From NCBI GenBank assembly GCA_016930375.1, contig JAFGGU010000005.1, positions 50,806-114,805 of the forward strand: DNA of 64,000 nt, written 5' to 3'. The DNA is from Bacteroidales bacterium (GTDB lineage: Bacteria > Bacteroidota > Bacteroidia > Bacteroidales > UBA10428). The notes under the pieces are model-generated. The model did no database searches and was not told where the DNA came from. It saw only the letters and a list, made by a program, of their open reading frames with translations. The translations under genes were made by a program, and so were the position numbers. Shown here piece by piece: positions 55,901 through 63,888 of the stretch. Numbering within the stretch: position 1 is the first letter of the stretch; each line of letters begins with the position of its first letter.

Positions 55901-56072
55901 GTTCAATGATCCTTGCCGATGCATCGGGCCAGTAATAAGTGACATGGATGGCAGGTTCGGAACGCGACGGGCTCAGTTGCACGTTAAGCAACGGAACCAG
56001 TCCCAGTCCGACGAGCATTAGTACTACTGACCAGATCAGTACTGAAAAAGCCGACAACTTAGATTTTGACAT
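52944..56072 (-). CDS. RND efflux transporter subunit lacking the TM4 acidic residue
   Basis: 1042-residue AcrB/CusA-like inner-membrane transporter with 12 helices and two large periplasmic loops. In helix 4, where functional members have Asp (G-x-x-V-D-D/N-A-I-V), this protein reads FGMIITNSIVMIDH (about residue 398), so the proton-relay Asp is missing. The partner protein at 56232 keeps it (IMTDNSIVVID). The pair may form a mixed trimer like MdtBC, with this subunit handling substrate. Its start is separated from the partner by a 10-bp repeat hairpin element. No TolC-like gene is present in the window. Confidence 0.9.
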   Translation of the reverse strand: MSKSKLSAFSVLIWSVVLMLVGLGLVPLLNVQLSPSRSEPAIHVTYYWPDASARIIEQEVTSKLEGVFSAVKGLKDISSISSKGSGTIDLTFKKNASLDAVRFEVATLIRRVYKELPKQVTYPQLSVGSGGRRRTAVLTYTLNASASPFFIQQYAENNLVPKLSAIRGVNEVAVYGATLFEWAITYDPVKLHTLGIDVNNLASAINTFFRRDIAGVGEDWQEVTGVNEIRVVLQNSGSTEREWQDIPVTAANGRIIHLGDVATVRYREQQPSNYYRINGLNAIFMVVYAEDGANTLQVSKKVKEEIEKLRLDLAHGYSILLANDNTVYLSRELRTIGWRTLASMVVLLIFVLVISRQWRYLTLITFSLFANLIIAVIFYYLLKLEIHLYSLAGISVSFGMIITNSIVMIDHFRYHRDKTVFLAILAATLTTIGSLCVIFFLEEKQRINLTDFAWVMIVNLAVSMVIALWFIPSLMIKLPLRENITRVVFRRKKQVILFNRAYLKVIKFTRRYRWAFIILLILGFGVPIHWLPEKIDKETQFARLYNKTIGGDWVKKRARPVAEKALGGSLRLFTQNVYNSSFYSEPQRTTLYVNGSMPEGCTVQQLNEGMLKMENFISRFEEVQIFQTSVTDYRNASIVIQFKPEFENGSFPFYLKEALTAKAINLGGVDWGIYGVGQGFSNALYTGFLGNRIVLEGYNYDQLYAYATDLTERLKKNQRVGRIEITVKDDWDVQVLNEYYLQVDLRSFALQDYTLNDYYAFLQSRLYQQQLNPVYDENGVTPVVLVSGESAKYNAWWIRNGPVETGDKATKLLSMGSISKRRMGNDIYRLNQQYRLVVAYDFIGPGELAKRVLKRNVEETASLLPLGYKANDYRYTWWWHEDEKQYYLILLVVLIIYFICAILLESLLQPLAIMAMIPVAFIGEFLTFYLFGFNFDQGGFAAFILLCGIVVNSGIYIINDYNNLRRKKPFQSLLPLYLKAYNQKILPVILTTLSTVLGLVPFVWGGQHQVFWFAFAAGTIGGLIFSLIALLVYQPLFLKFAK

Positions 56073-56079
56073 TCAGTTC

Positions 56080-56234
56080 TTTTGTTTCAAATGGTTTCAG
56101 GTTGTTTCAGATTGTTTCAGAGTGTTTCAGATTGTTTCAGGTTGTTTCAGATTGTTTCAGATTGTTTATTTGATTTTGAAACCACATGAAACCACATGAA
56201 ACCACATGAAACAATATGAAACCATATGTAACTA
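56080..56234. repeat. 10-bp periodic inverted repeat element, arms plus short loop
   Basis: Left arm: about eight units of GTTTCAGATT-type words spaced exactly 10 bp. After an ~11-base loop, the right arm has units of the form GAAACCACAT, also 10 bp apart, complementary to the left arm. It fills the gap between the two RND genes. The right end AACTATTT contains the TAG stop (complement) of the upstream gene. The left boundary TTTGTTT-n-A-nn-TGGTTTCAG recurs at 59290 and 60962. Confidence 0.9.
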
Positions 56235-59200
56235 TTTTCTTAAATAATAATAACCTAGTGGTACCACATACAAACTCACCACCGTCCCCACAATCATCCC
56301 GCCTATAATCGTCAGCGCCATAGGCTTTTGCAGATCAGCGCCAATGCCGCCGAAGAACAGCAAGGGCAGGAGGGCAAGTATGGCGGTTAAGGCTGTCATC
56401 ACAATAGGTTTCAATCTACGCTGACCACCAACCATCAGGGCTTTCATCAGCGGATATCCTTCTTTCATCAGCTGGTTGAAAGTATCAACTTTCAGGATCG
56501 AGTCGTTGATCACCACCCCGCTCATCACCACAATTCCGATCATCGACATGAGGTTGATTCCCTCTCCGAAAAGCTTCAGAAAAATGAAAGCCCCGAACAG
56601 GTCAACCGGAATTTCGAGTAACACGATCAGTGGAAGCGTAAGCGATTCAAATTGTGAGGCCAGGATAAAATAGAGCAATGCCAGCGAAATGGTGAAAATG
56701 ACGATCAACTGTTTCAGCAAAGTCCGGTTTGAGAAAAAGGAACCCGTAAATCCTGCCTCAAACCTTCCCTTTTTGACAAGCGTTTCACGCACTTCCGCTT
56801 GTGTTTTGCGCACCTCTCCGGCGGGTACCTCTACCGAAACGGGATAATATTCACCTTCCTGACCGGCAATGATAGTTTTCAGGTCAATGCCCGATTCTTC
56901 CTTCAGCAGGATGTTCAGGGGAATCTCTGCATTCTTTTTGTTCGAAACGGTAAGACCGGCAATGACATCACGTATATACCCCGGCTTTTCTCCTAAAATA
57001 ACAGGTACGAAGTTTTGGTTTCCGGTGATCAGCATGAGTTCATTTTCCCTGAAAGCACGCCTGAGCGCACCAAAAACCTGATCATAGGTAACTTCATACA
57101 AGGCAAGCAACGAGGCATCGGCCCTGAGGACCATTTGTTCCTGCCATATAATATCGCTTATGCTTGTGCCGGGCAATGCATCCTGCAGATCATCCACCGC
57201 ATCTTTGAGATACTGGTTTCCTGCAGTGCCAAAGTCACCGGTAGCCCTGAGTCTCACCATGAGCGGCGGCTGATCGTCTCCAAAAAGCTGATCGAAGATG
57301 TTACCAGCATCCTCAAAGGTATAACCTGCTTGTCTGAAGTTCTTCCCCAGTGCACTTTCGATGCTGACAAACACCGAATCAAGGGCAGCCGGTGTTTTGG
57401 CTTTCAGATATACAAGGGCTTCTGATCCGGATTTGGGGGCATTGTGATCGAGCAGGAACTGCTGTTCACCAATGATGCATGAATTGTGAATAAGGTGATC
57501 TCTGACTTCAGCGATGATCTCTTGCACCCTCCTGTTATTCTCCCCGATATTTATTCGTTCATTCCAGTCGATCCTCAATATGGTTTCATCCCTAACGATC
57601 GGGGGAAGCTTGGTTTTTTCGAGGTTCAGAAAAAGAACAACTGCCCCGGCCAGCATGAATATAACAACTAATATACCGGATACTTGGTGCCTCATTACAT
57701 ATTTAAAACCTTTCTCATATAGCTTTCCGTAGTCGAGCTCATTGACCCGTCGCAACATGCCGCTTAGTTCGCCCGGCTTGCCGTTCTGAAACATCAGTTT
57801 GTAATAAACAGGTAAAACTGTAACTCCAATGAAGAGTGAAACAAACTGGCTGATGGTAATGGCAACCGCCTGATCGTAAAACAAAGCCCCGGTGATTCCC
57901 CCGATGAAAATGAGCGGGATATAAACGGCACAGGTTGTGAATACGGCGCTGAGCATAGGTCGGAATACCTCGTTGGTACCGTTAATGCATGCTACATCAA
58001 GGTTGCTTCCCCGTTCCCGGTGTTGAGAGATGTTGTCGATCACAACAATCGAATTATCAGTCATAATGCTGATGCCCAGCACCAGTCCGGCAAGCGAAAC
58101 CACATTCAGGGAAATTCCGGCCAACTGAAAAAACAGGAGTGATATGATGAGAGCAGCGGGAATGGTAATCCCCACAAGCCAGGGTGACTTGTAATTTTTA
58201 AGAAAGAGGAACATCACGATGAAAGCTAAAAATGCGCCCAGGTAGAGGCTTTGACTGAGATTCCGTATTGAAAAATCAAGAAGTTGGGTCTGATCGCGGG
58301 TTACCGTGAATTCGATATTGGGATAATCAGTCCGGAATATTTCCGTAAGGGCTTTCAATTCCTTTTTCAGTTCGCTCATCCGGGCGTCCGACTGCTTAAT
58401 AATGGCCATGGTTACAGCATCCTGGCCATCAGAAACTACCATGCCCTTTCTATTTTGCGGATGCTGTACAACTGTTGCGATATCTTTTAGCTGTACCAGA
58501 CGATCATTGTTTTTCAGGTAGATATCGGCAATGTCTTGCCGGGTTTTAATCTCATTGCCAAAACGGACATTATACTGGTACTGGCCGTCCTGTATCAATA
58601 AATTACCGAGACTCATGTTATTTTCTGCCAGTACATTTTCAATATCGGGGATGCTTATGCCGAGGCCCTCGAGCTTGCGCGTATCAGGCAGTATCAGAAT
58701 TTCCGGGAACACCTGTCCGCTGATATCGGCAATCGCTACCTGCGGCAGCTGTTCAATCCTTTTCCGGATCACTTGTCCCGCAAAGTTGCTGAGGTCTGCG
58801 AATTCCTGTGAAACCGGGAAAAGTTCATCCCTGGCTGTACTTTGAAGCGGTGGCCTTTTCAGTGTCAGGTTAAGGTAAAACACCGGGATATCCGTGGCGC
58901 TGGCCTTGATCACGCGAGGCCGGTCGACCGACACCGGAAGGCTGGCCATTCCGCGGTCGATTTTCTCGTTCACCTCAATAAAGGCATAGTCGATATGGGT
59001 GCCGTAATCGAAGTCGAGTTTGATTACCGCACTACCGTCACGCGTCTCGCTTTTAATATCCGCCAGGTGCGCCACCTGCATCAGCTGCAACCTGAATTGG
59101 CTGACAATGGCATTCTCGAGTTCCCTTGCCGACAAGCTTTCCGCACTCACATGCACCGTAATTTTAGGAATATCAACATCCGGCATTAATGATACGGGTA

Positions 59201-59288
59201 AACGGAGCGTAGCAATGATCCCTAGAGCCAGGAGCGCGATAAAGGTCATTGTTACGGCAATAGGCTTATTTATTAAGAATCGGACCAT
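56232..59288 (-). CDS. RND efflux transporter subunit (AcrB/CusA-like)
   Basis: 1018 residues, 12 helices in two repeats. Helix 4 carries the expected Asp-Asn pair in LGISIMTDNSIVVIDN (about residue 411), so proton-driven transport should work. The N-terminus MVRFLINKPIAVTMTFIALLALGIIA and the C-terminal MTALTAILALLPLLFFGG are typical. With the adaptor at 59897 and the second RND protein at 52944 it forms an export set; the substrate is unknown. Its last codons AAA TAG lie in the repeat-junction motif AAATAGTT. Confidence 0.94.
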   Translation of the reverse strand: MVRFLINKPIAVTMTFIALLALGIIATLRLPVSLMPDVDIPKITVHVSAESLSARELENAIVSQFRLQLMQVAHLADIKSETRDGSAVIKLDFDYGTHIDYAFIEVNEKIDRGMASLPVSVDRPRVIKASATDIPVFYLNLTLKRPPLQSTARDELFPVSQEFADLSNFAGQVIRKRIEQLPQVAIADISGQVFPEILILPDTRKLEGLGISIPDIENVLAENNMSLGNLLIQDGQYQYNVRFGNEIKTRQDIADIYLKNNDRLVQLKDIATVVQHPQNRKGMVVSDGQDAVTMAIIKQSDARMSELKKELKALTEIFRTDYPNIEFTVTRDQTQLLDFSIRNLSQSLYLGAFLAFIVMFLFLKNYKSPWLVGITIPAALIISLLFFQLAGISLNVVSLAGLVLGISIMTDNSIVVIDNISQHRERGSNLDVACINGTNEVFRPMLSAVFTTCAVYIPLIFIGGITGALFYDQAVAITISQFVSLFIGVTVLPVYYKLMFQNGKPGELSGMLRRVNELDYGKLYEKGFKYVMRHQVSGILVVIFMLAGAVVLFLNLEKTKLPPIVRDETILRIDWNERINIGENNRRVQEIIAEVRDHLIHNSCIIGEQQFLLDHNAPKSGSEALVYLKAKTPAALDSVFVSIESALGKNFRQAGYTFEDAGNIFDQLFGDDQPPLMVRLRATGDFGTAGNQYLKDAVDDLQDALPGTSISDIIWQEQMVLRADASLLALYEVTYDQVFGALRRAFRENELMLITGNQNFVPVILGEKPGYIRDVIAGLTVSNKKNAEIPLNILLKEESGIDLKTIIAGQEGEYYPVSVEVPAGEVRKTQAEVRETLVKKGRFEAGFTGSFFSNRTLLKQLIVIFTISLALLYFILASQFESLTLPLIVLLEIPVDLFGAFIFLKLFGEGINLMSMIGIVVMSGVVINDSILKVDTFNQLMKEGYPLMKALMVGGQRRLKPIVMTALTAILALLPLLFFGGIGADLQKPMALTIIGGMIVGTVVSLYVVPLGYYYLRK

Positions 59289-59289
59289 G

Positions 59290-59396
59290 GTTTTGTTTGA
59301 GGTGGTTTCAGGTTGTTTCAGAGTGTTTCAGATTGTTTCAGAGTGTTTCAGAGTGTTTCAGAGTGTTTCAGAGTGTTTCAGGTTGTTTTGAATTTT
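59290..59396. repeat. Left arm of 10-bp repeat element enclosing the four-helix-bundle gene
   Basis: About ten GTTTCAG-n3 units at 10-bp spacing between the start of the RND gene (59288) and the 3' end of the four-helix-bundle ORF, which it overlaps. It is the inverted partner of the array at 59815-59899. Confidence 0.9.
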
Positions 59397-59773
59397 GTGC
59401 CATTAAAAGCTGATTGCTTCAAATAAGACATCATGTTACTGATCTTGGTGCTCAGCTGCAGTAATTTATTTTTCATTTCGATTAACTGATCCTCAGTAAT
59501 ATAAGAATAATCAAATGCCCTGTATAATTGAGATCGGGTCTCTCCGGCTGATCCTTTAGAAAAAGATAAAAACTGCCCAAATTCCTTTTTGCCATCTCTT
59601 TCAAAACCTTCAGCAATATTGTCCATAATGGAACCACTTGATCTTTTAATCTGATCCACTAGTGAGAAATCATTTTTAAATGGTTTTGTATTTGTCAGAA
59701 GATAAATATCATGACAAATAGATCGTGCAATTTTCCATATCTCTAAATCTTCAAATCTGCTAACGGTTGACAT
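59378..59773 (-). CDS. Four-helix-bundle protein (S23 / 23S rRNA intervening-sequence protein family)
   Basis: 131 residues. Characteristic segments: FEDLEIWKIARSICHDIY at the N-terminus, LVDQIKRSSGSIMDNIAEGFERDGKKEFGQFLSFSKGSAGETRSQLYRAFDYSYI in the centre (quoted as a region, all matching the family consensus of NIAEGF and ETxxQL), and a C-terminal helix. This family is known from ORFs inside 23S rRNA intervening sequences and as scattered genes in Bacteroidota; molecular function is unknown, a nucleic-acid-related role being likely. Here it sits between the adaptor and RND genes, enclosed by inverted 10-bp repeat arms whose counterparts at 56080 and 60962 lack any gene. Its 3' end runs into the left arm. 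Confidence 0.9.
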   Translation of the reverse strand: MSTVSRFEDLEIWKIARSICHDIYLLTNTKPFKNDFSLVDQIKRSSGSIMDNIAEGFERDGKKEFGQFLSFSKGSAGETRSQLYRAFDYSYITEDQLIEMKNKLLQLSTKISNMMSYLKQSAFNGTKFKTT

Positions 59774-59814
59774 GTTTGTATTATATTACTTTGAATTACT
59801 GATTATTATCTATG

Positions 59815-59899
59815 AACAATATGAAACCACCTGAAACTACATGAAACCACCTGAAACCACCTGAAACCCTCTGAAACCACATGAAACTATATGCAACTA
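59815..59899. repeat. Right arm of 10-bp repeat element enclosing the four-helix-bundle gene
   Basis: About eight units of the type GAAACCACCT, 10 bp apart, complementary to the left arm at 59290-59396. The end, GCAACTATTTT, contains the TAG stop of the adaptor gene (59897-59899). Confidence 0.9.
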
Positions 59900-60964
59900 T
59901 TTTACAACGATTTCCGACTCATGCGCCAAATTCAAATTCCCCGATACTATCACCGTATCCCCCGGTTCCAGCGTCGCTCCCTTCTCCGGATGTGCGATGA
60001 CCGCGTAGGATTCGCTGTTTTCGAAGAGGGTTTGGATGTACGTCCAGTATGCTTTGCCTCCGACAATTTTAAAAAGGACTTCCTGGTTATCTCTCAACAC
60101 GACAGCAGGTTTGGGAACTACCAGCTGTGCCGCAACGGCATTTTCCACCAGCACCTGCACATTCATCCCGTCCATGAGCTGACCCGCTTGACCGAGGGTA
60201 GCCTTCAGCTGTATCATGCCGTTTTCGTCGACCATGGGATTGATTTCAGTGATCCTGCCTTTGAACATCTTATCCCGCATGGAGAACGGAATGACCTTTA
60301 CCTCTTTGCCCACAGACACATCGTTGAGTTCAGGTTCGAGCACCGGAAATTCAACCTCGAACAATGAATTATCGATCAAAGTGCAAAACTCCGATCCGCT
60401 GCTGACCTGTTCATGCAATTTGTATTTGAGACCGGCGATGATGCCCGAAAAAGGGGCCTTCAGCTCTGTGGCTGCGTAATCGAGCCGGGCTGCTGCTAGC
60501 CTGCTCCTGGCGGCCGAATAACCCGATTGTACACAAACCGTTTCATAAGTCTTCTTCGGGATTTTAGCACTGTCGGCAAGTGAATAATTCTGTCCGATCA
60601 GCAAGTCCTGCAGTTCAAACCGGGTCTGTTCAAGGGCCACTTTAGCCTGTTCCAGTTGCTGCAGCAGCTTGTCCTGTCGCAGGCGTGCGATCACCTGCCC
60701 GGCATGCACCCTTTCGCCGTTTTTTACGTTGAGCTCCACAAGCTCTTCCCCTGCGCTGAATTTCAGAACGCTTTTACTTCTGGCTTTCAGCTTGCCATTG
60801 CTCACCAGCTCTTTTTGAAAGGTGGAGCGTTTCAACACCATAATATCAACAGGGTTCTTCTCCGCAAGGAACTGGCGTTTTTCGGCGGTTTGATCGTCGG
60901 TGTTTTGCTTTGAAGCGCAGGAAAGAACAATCAGGCAGATCAGGAATAAGGTTATTTGTTTCAT
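59897..60964 (-). CDS. RND efflux periplasmic adaptor (HlyD/MFP), lipoprotein
   Basis: 355 residues with lipobox VLSC (Cys16). A biotinyl-lipoyl half domain (LELNVKNGERVHAGQVIARL-like, here LVELNVKNGERVHAGQ) leads into a coiled-coil hairpin (QQLEQAKVALEQTRFELQDLL ... RSRLAAARLDY), then the return lipoyl motif LKAPFSGIIAGL and a beta-barrel domain. It links an inner-membrane RND pump to an outer-membrane channel. It is the first of the operon adaptor - four-helix bundle - RND - RND. Its ATGAAAC start coincides with the last unit of the 10-bp repeat upstream. Confidence 0.92.
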   Translation of the reverse strand: MKQITLFLICLIVLSCASKQNTDDQTAEKRQFLAEKNPVDIMVLKRSTFQKELVSNGKLKARSKSVLKFSAGEELVELNVKNGERVHAGQVIARLRQDKLLQQLEQAKVALEQTRFELQDLLIGQNYSLADSAKIPKKTYETVCVQSGYSAARSRLAAARLDYAATELKAPFSGIIAGLKYKLHEQVSSGSEFCTLIDNSLFEVEFPVLEPELNDVSVGKEVKVIPFSMRDKMFKGRITEINPMVDENGMIQLKATLGQAGQLMDGMNVQVLVENAVAAQLVVPKPAVVLRDNQEVLFKIVGGKAYWTYIQTLFENSESYAVIAHPEKGATLEPGDTVIVSGNLNLAHESEIVVK

Positions 60965-61210
60965 ATGGTTTCAGGTTGTTTCAGTTTGTTTCAGGTCGTT
61001 TCAGGTTGTTTCAGGTTGTTTCAGGTTGTTTCAGGTTGTTGCAGATTGTTGCAGATTGTTTCAGAGTGTTTCAGGTCGTTTCAGGTTGTTTCAGGTTGTT
61101 TCAGGTTGTTTCAGGTTGTTTCAGATTGTTTCAGATTGTTTAATAAGCTTTTTGAAACCATATGAAACCATATGAAACTATATGAAACCATCTGAAACAA
61201 CCTGCAACTA
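60962..61210. repeat. 10-bp periodic inverted repeat element, longest copy
   Basis: Left arm of about 17 GTTTCAGGTT-type units at 10-bp spacing (60965-61140), a short loop around AATAAGCTTTTT, and a right arm of five to six GAAACCATAT-type units. The left boundary includes the adaptor start codon and the right boundary AACTATTT includes the stop of the propeller gene. The three ORFs the track finds here are translations of the repeat. Confidence 0.92.
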
Positions 61211-62416
61211 TTTAAGCGTCACCACCAAAATCACCGCATTATCCTCTTCCTTCAACCTCTCAACCATCTCGACAAAATCTTTCTTTTTTTCAGGATATAA
61301 GGCTTTGTTGTTTTTGAATCCCTCTTCTTCAGTCAGATCTTTCAAAGTCAGCGGTGATAAGGGCATATAAACAGTATTATCATTCACATTTCCTGCCGGC
61401 CAGAATTCGGGACCACCATCCCAGTCATTAGTACAGCCTGATGGTTCTCCATATTCCTTAACCAGGAATATATCTTCCGGTGAGTTCAAATGATGAATTA
61501 TGTTTCTTCTTATACTATCATTAAAATCAACTGTTGTGACAAAAATCTGGTCCCGTGCTTCTGTTGAATTGGCCAGAAAGTAGTCCCCCTTTACCTTTTG
61601 AAACTTTTCCGTAGATGCCGGATTTTCAAATCTTGCATCATCAGGTAGCCGGTACTTTCCAAGATCTATATAATAGGCTGGCTTTATCTCATTCTTTGAG
61701 ATTGTGTATACAGTATCATTATACATACCTTTAAAATACAATTGAGCATTGTATTCATAAAATGCTGAAATATCACCTAATAACATCATATAGTAACCTG
61801 TTTTGTTTTCCCATTTAAAATGATTTCTCACAGTACTGATTGTATCGTTATTCCTGTTGGTAAGCCGGAAAACAAAATCTTCACGGCCTCCGGCACATAA
61901 TTCATAGGAAAGGAATTTGTCTTTTTCAATGACATAATGATAACCATCTGATTTTAATTGGAAAGATTCCAGAAAGGTCCCGTCATAGGAAAAGAACAGC
62001 AACTTCCGGCTCATGAGTGTTTGTATGGCAATGGTTTTATTAATGTCATCCAATGAAATCAAAGTTATTATATCTATTTCCTGGGGACCTTTACCATGAT
62101 TCCCTATTTTTCGGATGAACTTTCCGGCATAGTCGAAAACAAGAACATGGTCTTTGTTTCCTATAAAAATATACTGATCTGTAAAATGATATTCAGCTCC
62201 ACGGCCCAACAAACATTGGGTATCGGTTTGAAGCGGAATATACTTCACCTCCGAGGCGATGTCGCTGAGGTTGATTGTTTTTTTGTTTTGCAGGGCTTTT
62301 TCGTAGTTGATCACAAAAAATTTATCCTGATCAATAGCTTGATCCTGCTTATTTGTTTTGTCGGTGTGGCATTGAACCATTAGTAACAATGGTAATAGAA
62401 AGAATAGGTTTTTCAT
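61208..62416 (-). CDS. 6-bladed beta-propeller lipoprotein
   Basis: 402 residues with lipobox MVQC (Cys about 16). Blade pattern visible as VLVFDYAGKFIRKIGNHGKGPQEIDIITLISLD. Same family as the proteins at 51729 and 62501; role unknown. Its last 37 residues (from GFKNNKALYPEKKKDF) are almost identical to those of the gene fragment at the right edge of the window, and both are followed by the same repeat junction, pointing to a recent tandem duplication. It lies upstream of the RND adaptor in the same direction. Confidence 0.82.
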   Translation of the reverse strand: MKNLFFLLPLLLMVQCHTDKTNKQDQAIDQDKFFVINYEKALQNKKTINLSDIASEVKYIPLQTDTQCLLGRGAEYHFTDQYIFIGNKDHVLVFDYAGKFIRKIGNHGKGPQEIDIITLISLDDINKTIAIQTLMSRKLLFFSYDGTFLESFQLKSDGYHYVIEKDKFLSYELCAGGREDFVFRLTNRNNDTISTVRNHFKWENKTGYYMMLLGDISAFYEYNAQLYFKGMYNDTVYTISKNEIKPAYYIDLGKYRLPDDARFENPASTEKFQKVKGDYFLANSTEARDQIFVTTVDFNDSIRRNIIHHLNSPEDIFLVKEYGEPSGCTNDWDGGPEFWPAGNVNDNTVYMPLSPLTLKDLTEEEGFKNNKALYPEKKKDFVEMVERLKEEDNAVILVVTLK

Positions 62417-62436
62417 GATGTTTCTTTTTTACAATA

Positions 62437-62473
62437 GTTTAAGGTTTAAGGTTCAAGGTTCAAGGTTTAAGAT
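62437..62473. repeat. Tandem-word repeat (AAGGTTTAAGGTTC)
   Basis: Four to five words AAGGTTT/AAGGTTC in direct repeat in the short gap between two propeller genes. No inverted partner is seen. Confidence 0.75.
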
Positions 62474-62500
62474 CTGCATGTTGTAATGGAATATCCAATA

Positions 62501-63619
62501 TTAATTATCTTTCGGAATATCATAACACAAAAAAGGCTGTTCCTCTGTAATCGACGCTAAATATATGGTCTTCTCATCTTTACTGACACAAAAGAATCCC
62601 CAATGATCCAACCTATATTTGTGAACAGGATTCCCGTTCCAGTCGAATTGTTCCACATAAATATAACCAGGACCTTTTCTCAATTCTTCAGATACGACAA
62701 TTGGTGTTCGGCCGCTGTATAAAACATACACATAATTATTTTGAGCCGACATCCCCCAGTAGTGTGTCACATTGTCGGGACCCAGCATATTGATGACATC
62801 TTTCTTTTTTCCTTCCTCCTCATCGAAAATCAGTGTTCGTGTTTCTTTGCTCTCCGTATTAACGAATATAAGTCGTTTAAAATTCTTATAGGCATATACC
62901 ATCCGCTTCTTCTCTTTGTTGACTCCGAAATCACCGATATATGAAGCCCAATTCCTATGCTCTTTTGAAAAGGAGAGATTATAGAATAGTCTGTCAGTTA
63001 AAGAATCAGGATAAAATTGTAGGTGGAAAACAGCTTTTCCTTGTTTTGTAGAGGCCACATAGTAATAGTTGCTGTCTGATAGGCTATAAAACTGCTTGTC
63101 AAACAGCACCTTATCATCCTTGGGTATTATAATACCTAGTTCTTTAATTTCCAGATTTTTATCCAACATCCAGAGTTTATTTCCTCTCCACTCGTAAACA
63201 TAGCTATAGGCTCTATCATCATTGGATTTAACAAAACTAGGAAACTGAAATTCCAACGGGCCTCTTCCCATTCTTCCGAATGATTTCACAAATCTGAAAT
63301 CAGGCAGTGAAAAGACCATAAAGTAATTTCCATCATTTTGATTTTTAACAATGAACAAGCTATCATCAGCAATCATCTCTATCTCACCAACTTTGAAAAT
63401 CCTGTTAACAGAATGTTGCACCCCTGTTAACTCGATTATATCGCCAAAGGCGTCATCTTTTATAAGGACCTCACCTTCGATCAATGGTGAGAATGGCTGT
63501 TTACTAAGTATATCCACCATGATCTGTTGATTGTCACCCAATTCAGTGCCCTTTTTACTGTTTTGATTACATGAAAAAGTTATTGACAAAACCAACCCAT
63601 AAATTGTTAAGCGTCTCAT
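62501..63619 (-). CDS. 6-bladed beta-propeller lipoprotein
   Basis: 372 residues with lipobox ITFSC (Cys about 17). A diagnostic blade is FRFVKSFGRMGRGPLEFQFPSFV. The family is common in Bacteroidota and has no established function. Sequence is clearly different from the flanking members, so it is an older paralogue. A 14-bp palindrome TTTCAGGCCTGAAA lies in its upstream region. Confidence 0.8.
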   Translation of the reverse strand: MRRLTIYGLVLSITFSCNQNSKKGTELGDNQQIMVDILSKQPFSPLIEGEVLIKDDAFGDIIELTGVQHSVNRIFKVGEIEMIADDSLFIVKNQNDGNYFMVFSLPDFRFVKSFGRMGRGPLEFQFPSFVKSNDDRAYSYVYEWRGNKLWMLDKNLEIKELGIIIPKDDKVLFDKQFYSLSDSNYYYVASTKQGKAVFHLQFYPDSLTDRLFYNLSFSKEHRNWASYIGDFGVNKEKKRMVYAYKNFKRLIFVNTESKETRTLIFDEEEGKKKDVINMLGPDNVTHYWGMSAQNNYVYVLYSGRTPIVVSEELRKGPGYIYVEQFDWNGNPVHKYRLDHWGFFCVSKDEKTIYLASITEEQPFLCYDIPKDN

Positions 63620-63741
63620 AAAACAATAAGGATTAAATCAAAATTCTTTTTTCATTTGTTCCTAGCATACTCTTACAAGGCTTAAAATCTATAATAAATT
63701 CAATTGTGTACGGCGTTGCACGACTCCATTATCCTTCGGCC

Positions 63742-63755
63742 TTTCAGGCCTGAAA
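63742..63755. repeat. 14-bp perfect palindrome TTTCAGGCCTGAAA
   Basis: Stands alone in the 266-base region between the propeller gene start (63619) and the fragment at the window edge. It may be a REP-type hairpin or an operator. It shares the TTTCAG/CTGAAA half-site with the 10-bp repeats. The remainder of this region shows no gene. Confidence 0.5.
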
Positions 63756-63814
63756 ACCAACCTATCAATTTACATGTTCAAACTCTATCAACACCCAGAA
63801 CCCAACACCTTACA

Positions 63815-63888
63815 ACTACCTGAAACCGCATGAAACAATCTGAAACAATCTGAAACCCCATGAAACCACATAAAACAACCTGAAACTA
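63815..63888. repeat. Right half of a 10-bp repeat element
   Basis: Seven units of the type TGAAACAATC at 10-bp spacing, ending in GAAACTATTT with the stop codon of the edge gene. No left arm is present upstream, so this copy is half-sized. Confidence 0.85.

Noticed and set aside
60900-61175. Three overlapping plus-strand ORFs (91, 77 and 69 aa) with repeated CFRLFQVVSG
   Set aside because: They are translations of the 10-bp GTTTCAG array; period 10 gives a 30-base protein repeat in all three frames. Same for 55939-56199 and the end of 59020-59391.
56080-61210. CRISPR-like array of short repeats
   Set aside because: Units are 10 bp with no unique spacers of 25-40 bp and no cas genes; the arrays have inverted arms, unlike CRISPR.
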